Source: JAUWGC01 sp963753055
Lineage (GTDB): Bacteria; Bacteroidota; Bacteroidia; Bacteroidales; B18-G4
Direction: 5' to 3'
Length of the DNA: 64,000 bases
Assembly (NCBI GenBank): GCA_963753055.1
Contig: CAVWAP010000004.1
Span: forward strand, 1 to 64,000
Positions 60,817 through 64,000 of this stretch are shown here, in pieces. The first letter of the stretch is position 1. Each line of letters opens with the position of its first letter. The notes under the pieces were generated by a model. It was given only the letters and a program-made list of their open reading frames with translations. It made no database searches and was not told the origin of the DNA. The position numbers and the translations under genes are program-made.

Positions 60817-63800
60817 ATGGAAAACAAAGGAAATAGTTCAAAGTGGCCTGCTCGTTTGTCAGAGATTTTTGAGCAATTTGAAGGTACTCCCGAATCCCTT
60901 CTTGAAAATAGCCTTAAGGAGCTCAATAAAATATTTGAATCACAACAACAACGACATAAACTCGCCATAGAAAGTTTTTTAAATGAAGTAGCGAAAACTC
61001 AAACGGAAAACAAAGACCGTGAAGAAAAGGCCACCTCAGCTATTGGAACTTATTTGAATGCAGTCAATCCCTATCTTAAAGGCATCAATGAACTGCCTGT
61101 TGAACGAACAATCACCCAGATAAATGATGAGATAAGAAAAAAATGTCTGCAAGCATCATTAGGGGAAAGTGTATTCTCAAAAGACCTCGATCTAAACTTC
61201 TGGAAATCAGCTGATACAGATTCCTTCCCCCTGGAAGCATGGAGGATCTTTTCTTATCATAAATACAGGGTTAAAGGGGTAATTTTAAGAAAAGGAAAAG
61301 CCTCAAGAGGTTATTATGGTACCCAACAATTTCAACTCGACCTTTTTTTCCAATTTTTTTACGTGTTGCCTGTATCGGAAAAACTTTACAGCCTGATTAC
61401 TGAATTCCTGCTTTTGCATGCAAAGAATTTTCATGAATTACATCTTGCTGATGAAGCATTTGTCAAGGAGGTCGTCGCTGCAGAAAAATCAAATATTGAC
61501 GAGCCCGATGCTTTAACGCCTAAATTAAAGGCCATTATAGAAAAGTATCTAAGCAGGCAATCGGATAATAATTTATCCTCAGGCAATTTCACAGAAATCA
61601 ATCATAAACTTCAGGAAGATCTTTCAGATTTTGAAGCTCGTCAGGAAGAGAAAATGGATATCCTGGTTAAGAGAGCTGGCACTGACTTTCTCCACATATC
61701 CCGATTCACAAAAGAGCGCATAGAGAATCATTTCCAACAACTTGTACAAGAGGTAACAGAGCGGGCTAAACAATGGAATGCTTTTTTTAATGCAGAAAAG
61801 GTCGATTGGATAAAAGATATCGAGCTGATGAATTTCAATCATCTTTCATTGGAAATTTTTTTCAAAGCGAAGCACCAACTAATTGATCGAGTCACCAGGA
61901 CTGTATTGCCAGCCCTGGAAGAAGCGGCAGATGAGATTCAAGCATCAAGGAAATTATTTTCAAGACAGCACAAGGAGAGTGATGAGGGATTGAAAGAAAA
62001 CATCCTTAAAGAAAGCAGATCAGGGCTCAGGAAACTGCGTCGTGAAAAAATACCACATGCCACAGATCTTCTCAACGATGCTGCCGTTCCCAAGATTTTT
62101 AATAATGTCATTTCCCAGTTAAAATACAGGGTTAGCAATTTTGATGATGAGTATTTGATCCTCCAGCAGGCAAATCTTGAGCGAATTCCACCAAAAATCA
62201 AATTGCAGGACATATCGTTAAAGAAAATTATAGAAATTGAATATTTATCAGTCTTCTCAAAGAATTTTCAGGAAATATCCTCTGAAGCAGAAGAGTTTCT
62301 TGGCTTACAATTTCGAACCTTAAATGAGATTGGCCAGATCATTGAATTCAACATTGAAACAGCACTGGAAATAATTGAAACGACTGATTCAGAAAATGAG
62401 AAACCTGATGCCCAGGTTATTATCTCCGACGGCTTGGAAAGAGCTGCTGAAATCCTTGCCGATATAACAAAGTCCCTTACAAAAGAGCCTTTACAATGGT
62501 CACAGAGAATGAAGGAATTGTTCCTTCAATTGAATAGCGGTATCAATGAATTGTTGGATAATCAAAAGATGAGCAATCTTCAACTGAGGGAAGCCCGGGC
62601 AGAAGCATCTACAAAATTTGAAAAGCTCCGGGCCGATTTCATGAAAACCTTTGGCATATTCGCAAAAAAGTCATGGTATTGGCTATCTTATGGCATGACA
62701 GGGGCTAAATCGGGATACAAACAGTTCAGCCGCCTTACAGGTGCAGGTTCATTGCCGGAGCTCGAGAAAGAATTGATGGACCTCCTGTTTACCACACGAA
62801 GCAGGATTGAAAAACTGCCTTTTGTTTATCAAAGGCTATACCGGTTCGAACCACTGACAGATTATGCTCTTTTTGCAGGAAGGGAAAAAGAAATTGCTAG
62901 CATAGAAGAAAAATATCAGCATTGGAAATCAGGAAATTTTGCAAATACTGCCATAATAGGTGAGAAAGGATCTGGAAGGACCACCCTGTTGCAGCTTGCC
63001 AGCAAAACCAAAGGATTAGCCAATCCCCTTGTGCAAATTAATTTTCATAAAAATATTGACACTCAAACAGATCTGTTAAATCTACTTTCCGATACATTCA
63101 AACTTGAAGGTATTACTACCTATGAAGTATTGCGGGACGGTATTAATGATCTAAAAACACCAGTTGTATGCATGATTGAGGACATGCATTTTTTATTTTT
63201 GAGGACACTTGATGGTCTGGACATTATTGAAAGGTTGCTCTGGCTTATCTCACAAACACAGCACAAAGTCTTTTGGATCATATCTATAGGCTCATATTGT
63301 TGGAATTTCCTGGATGCCACGATTTCAATTAGCAGGTATTTCCATCATATGATCTACCTCAGTAAGCTCGAAGTAAATCAAATCAGAGAGATCATCCTTA
63401 AGCGACACAGGATCAGTGGGTATGGTCTTGAGTTTTTACCAGACGAAGAGGCTCAACATGATAGGCGATACAGGAATTTACGCACCTATAAAGAGCAGCA
63501 GGAATACCTGGATAGAGAATTTTTCAAGGAGCTCCACGCTATGACAACCGGGAATATTTCCGTTGGATTTATGCTGTGGCAACTTTCCATTGAAGAGTTT
63601 AAAAAAGACAAAGTGATAATGAGAAGCAACCTGAAATTGAATACTAACTTTTTGAACAATCTGCCGGAGGAAGAGCTTTTTACCCTGGAGGCATTTCTTG
63701 AGCATGAGATAATAACAATTAAAGAGTATAGTCTTGTATTCAATGAAACAGAAGAAAAAAGCTCGCAAATCCTTAATCGTATGAAAAACAAAGGTCTTCT

Positions 63801-63888
63801 TGTGGAAACATTGAGAGGATTCCAGATCCACTACCTGTTGTACAAGCCTATTGTCAAAACCATGAACTTAACAAATATGATAAAATAA
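60817..63888 (+). CDS. Large coiled-coil P-loop ATPase (STAND/Orc1-like) of unknown function
   Basis: 1023 residues, no signal peptide, cytoplasmic. The first 640 residues are mostly helical and charged with coiled-coil stretches (LLENSLKELNKIFESQQQ, EARQEEKMDILVKRAG, LREARAEASTKFEKLRAD) and match no family I know. From about 688 an AAA/STAND-type ATPase: FAGREKEIASIEEKY (Orc1/Cdc6-like box), Walker A IIGEKGSGRTTLLQL (about 715-723), Walker B VVCMIEDMHFLF (about 783-793), a sensor-like IISIGSYCWNFL, and a C-terminal winged-helix-like part (NFLNNLPEEELFTLEAFLEH ... SQILNRMKNKGLLVETLRGF). The architecture (long sensor region, NTPase, wHTH) is typical of signalling ATPases. Sits between an MscS channel and another exported protein 6 nt downstream. 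Confidence 0.75.
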   Translation: MENKGNSSKWPARLSEIFEQFEGTPESLLENSLKELNKIFESQQQRHKLAIESFLNEVAKTQTENKDREEKATSAIGTYLNAVNPYLKGINELPVERTITQINDEIRKKCLQASLGESVFSKDLDLNFWKSADTDSFPLEAWRIFSYHKYRVKGVILRKGKASRGYYGTQQFQLDLFFQFFYVLPVSEKLYSLITEFLLLHAKNFHELHLADEAFVKEVVAAEKSNIDEPDALTPKLKAIIEKYLSRQSDNNLSSGNFTEINHKLQEDLSDFEARQEEKMDILVKRAGTDFLHISRFTKERIENHFQQLVQEVTERAKQWNAFFNAEKVDWIKDIELMNFNHLSLEIFFKAKHQLIDRVTRTVLPALEEAADEIQASRKLFSRQHKESDEGLKENILKESRSGLRKLRREKIPHATDLLNDAAVPKIFNNVISQLKYRVSNFDDEYLILQQANLERIPPKIKLQDISLKKIIEIEYLSVFSKNFQEISSEAEEFLGLQFRTLNEIGQIIEFNIETALEIIETTDSENEKPDAQVIISDGLERAAEILADITKSLTKEPLQWSQRMKELFLQLNSGINELLDNQKMSNLQLREARAEASTKFEKLRADFMKTFGIFAKKSWYWLSYGMTGAKSGYKQFSRLTGAGSLPELEKELMDLLFTTRSRIEKLPFVYQRLYRFEPLTDYALFAGREKEIASIEEKYQHWKSGNFANTAIIGEKGSGRTTLLQLASKTKGLANPLVQINFHKNIDTQTDLLNLLSDTFKLEGITTYEVLRDGINDLKTPVVCMIEDMHFLFLRTLDGLDIIERLLWLISQTQHKVFWIISIGSYCWNFLDATISISRYFHHMIYLSKLEVNQIREIILKRHRISGYGLEFLPDEEAQHDRRYRNLRTYKEQQEYLDREFFKELHAMTTGNISVGFMLWQLSIEEFKKDKVIMRSNLKLNTNFLNNLPEEELFTLEAFLEHEIITIKEYSLVFNETEEKSSQILNRMKNKGLLVETLRGFQIHYLLYKPIVKTMNLTNMIK

Positions 63889-63894
63889 GAAGAA

Positions 63895-64000
63895 ATGAAA
63901 ATAATACCATATTTTATTTCCTTTATCCTTGTGTTTTTTCTTTTACAGTCCGTTGATGGACAAAACGTGCAAACAGACTCTGCCATTGTAACAGTTGATA
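63895..64000 (+). CDS. N-terminus of an exported protein, possibly a second MscS channel (partial)
   Basis: 35 codons before the window ends: signal peptide MKIIPYFISFILVFFLLQSV, then DGQNVQTDSAIVTVD. The start is 6 nt after the ATPase stop, so it is in the same operon. The TDSAIVTVD beginning is like the N-terminus of larger Bacteroidota MscS proteins with a periplasmic domain, but too little is visible to be sure. Confidence 0.6.
   Translation, partial: MKIIPYFISFILVFFLLQSVDGQNVQTDSAIVTVD

Noticed and set aside
1..64000. tRNA or rRNA genes
   Set aside because: I looked for tRNA-like cloverleaf and rRNA-like conserved stretches in the intergenic regions and saw none that I could support; a covariance-model search would be decisive.

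Overview
The window looks like a chromosomal piece of a Bacteroidota (Bacteroidales/Marinilabiliales-like) genome. Evidence read directly: at least five secreted proteins end in a type IX secretion (T9SS type A) sorting domain; many genes start 10-70 nt downstream of a TAnnTTTG-type -7 box; there is a TonB-dependent receptor, a GH27 lipoprotein, a CrtI/CrtB carotenoid pair and the MGRSQ-type cold-shock protein seen in this phylum. Anaerobic functions (a very large 2-hydroxyacyl-CoA dehydratase activase-like protein, a KamA aminomutase) sit beside a truncated globin and carotenoid genes. I found no rRNA, tRNA, CRISPR array or phage module.

Layout. 1-2.1 kb: end of an exopolysaccharide export locus (Wzz/GumC and Wza-like). 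2.6-5.7 kb: a large T9SS beta-helix/PKD-like protein. 5.75-7.9 kb: KamA. These four loci are full of single-base indels, mostly in homopolymers. 8.1-8.6 kb: GIY-YIG gene inside an inverted repeat. 8.7-12.2 kb: SnoaL-like lipoprotein, crtB, crtI, DUF2141. 12.5-16.7 kb: CoA-activase giant. 16.9-19.8 kb: ATP-cone/Mrr-like nuclease, a decayed sulfatase, an acyl-adenylating enzyme. 19.8-26.2 kb: T9SS protein, M1 peptidase, beta-barrel, truncated haemoglobin, cold-shock protein, fatty-acid desaturase. 26.2-27.9 kb: two paralogous four-helix-bundle genes, each inside its own inverted repeat, around a CAT-like acetyltransferase. 28-29.95 kb: GH27 alpha-galactosidase. 30-35.1 kb: heavy-metal RND efflux operon. 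35.3-43.6 kb: BNR/Ycf48-type T9SS proteins and a TonB receptor. 43.7-45.0 kb: a PLP aminotransferase with a late frameshift.

45.0-54.3 kb is the most coherent unit: eight minus-strand genes with gaps of -4 to 13 nt (ThiL/PurM-like kinase, extended SDR, radical SAM/SPASM, UbiA, Old-Yellow-Enzyme, ACP, alpha-oxoamine synthase, DAGK-family lipid kinase) with a divergent KAS III. This looks like a dedicated lipid biosynthesis cluster (sphingolipid-like logic plus a prenyltransferase and a radical SAM enzyme) that I cannot match to a named pathway. 54.3-59.7 kb: beta-barrel, OmpA-family protein, lectin/NHL protein and a T9SS protein. 59.9-64 kb: MscS channel, a 1023-aa coiled P-loop (STAND/Orc-like) ATPase, and the start of another exported protein 6 nt downstream.

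Across the window runs a layer of short dispersed repeats (TTTACAATTTAGA-type, TCATCCTGA...GAAGGACCT-type, CAAGACTCAAGA/CAAGCTTCAAGC-type). They flank three single-gene cassettes, flank kamA as direct repeats, and appear in frame inside four coding sequences, three of them at the same place in a T9SS C-terminal domain.
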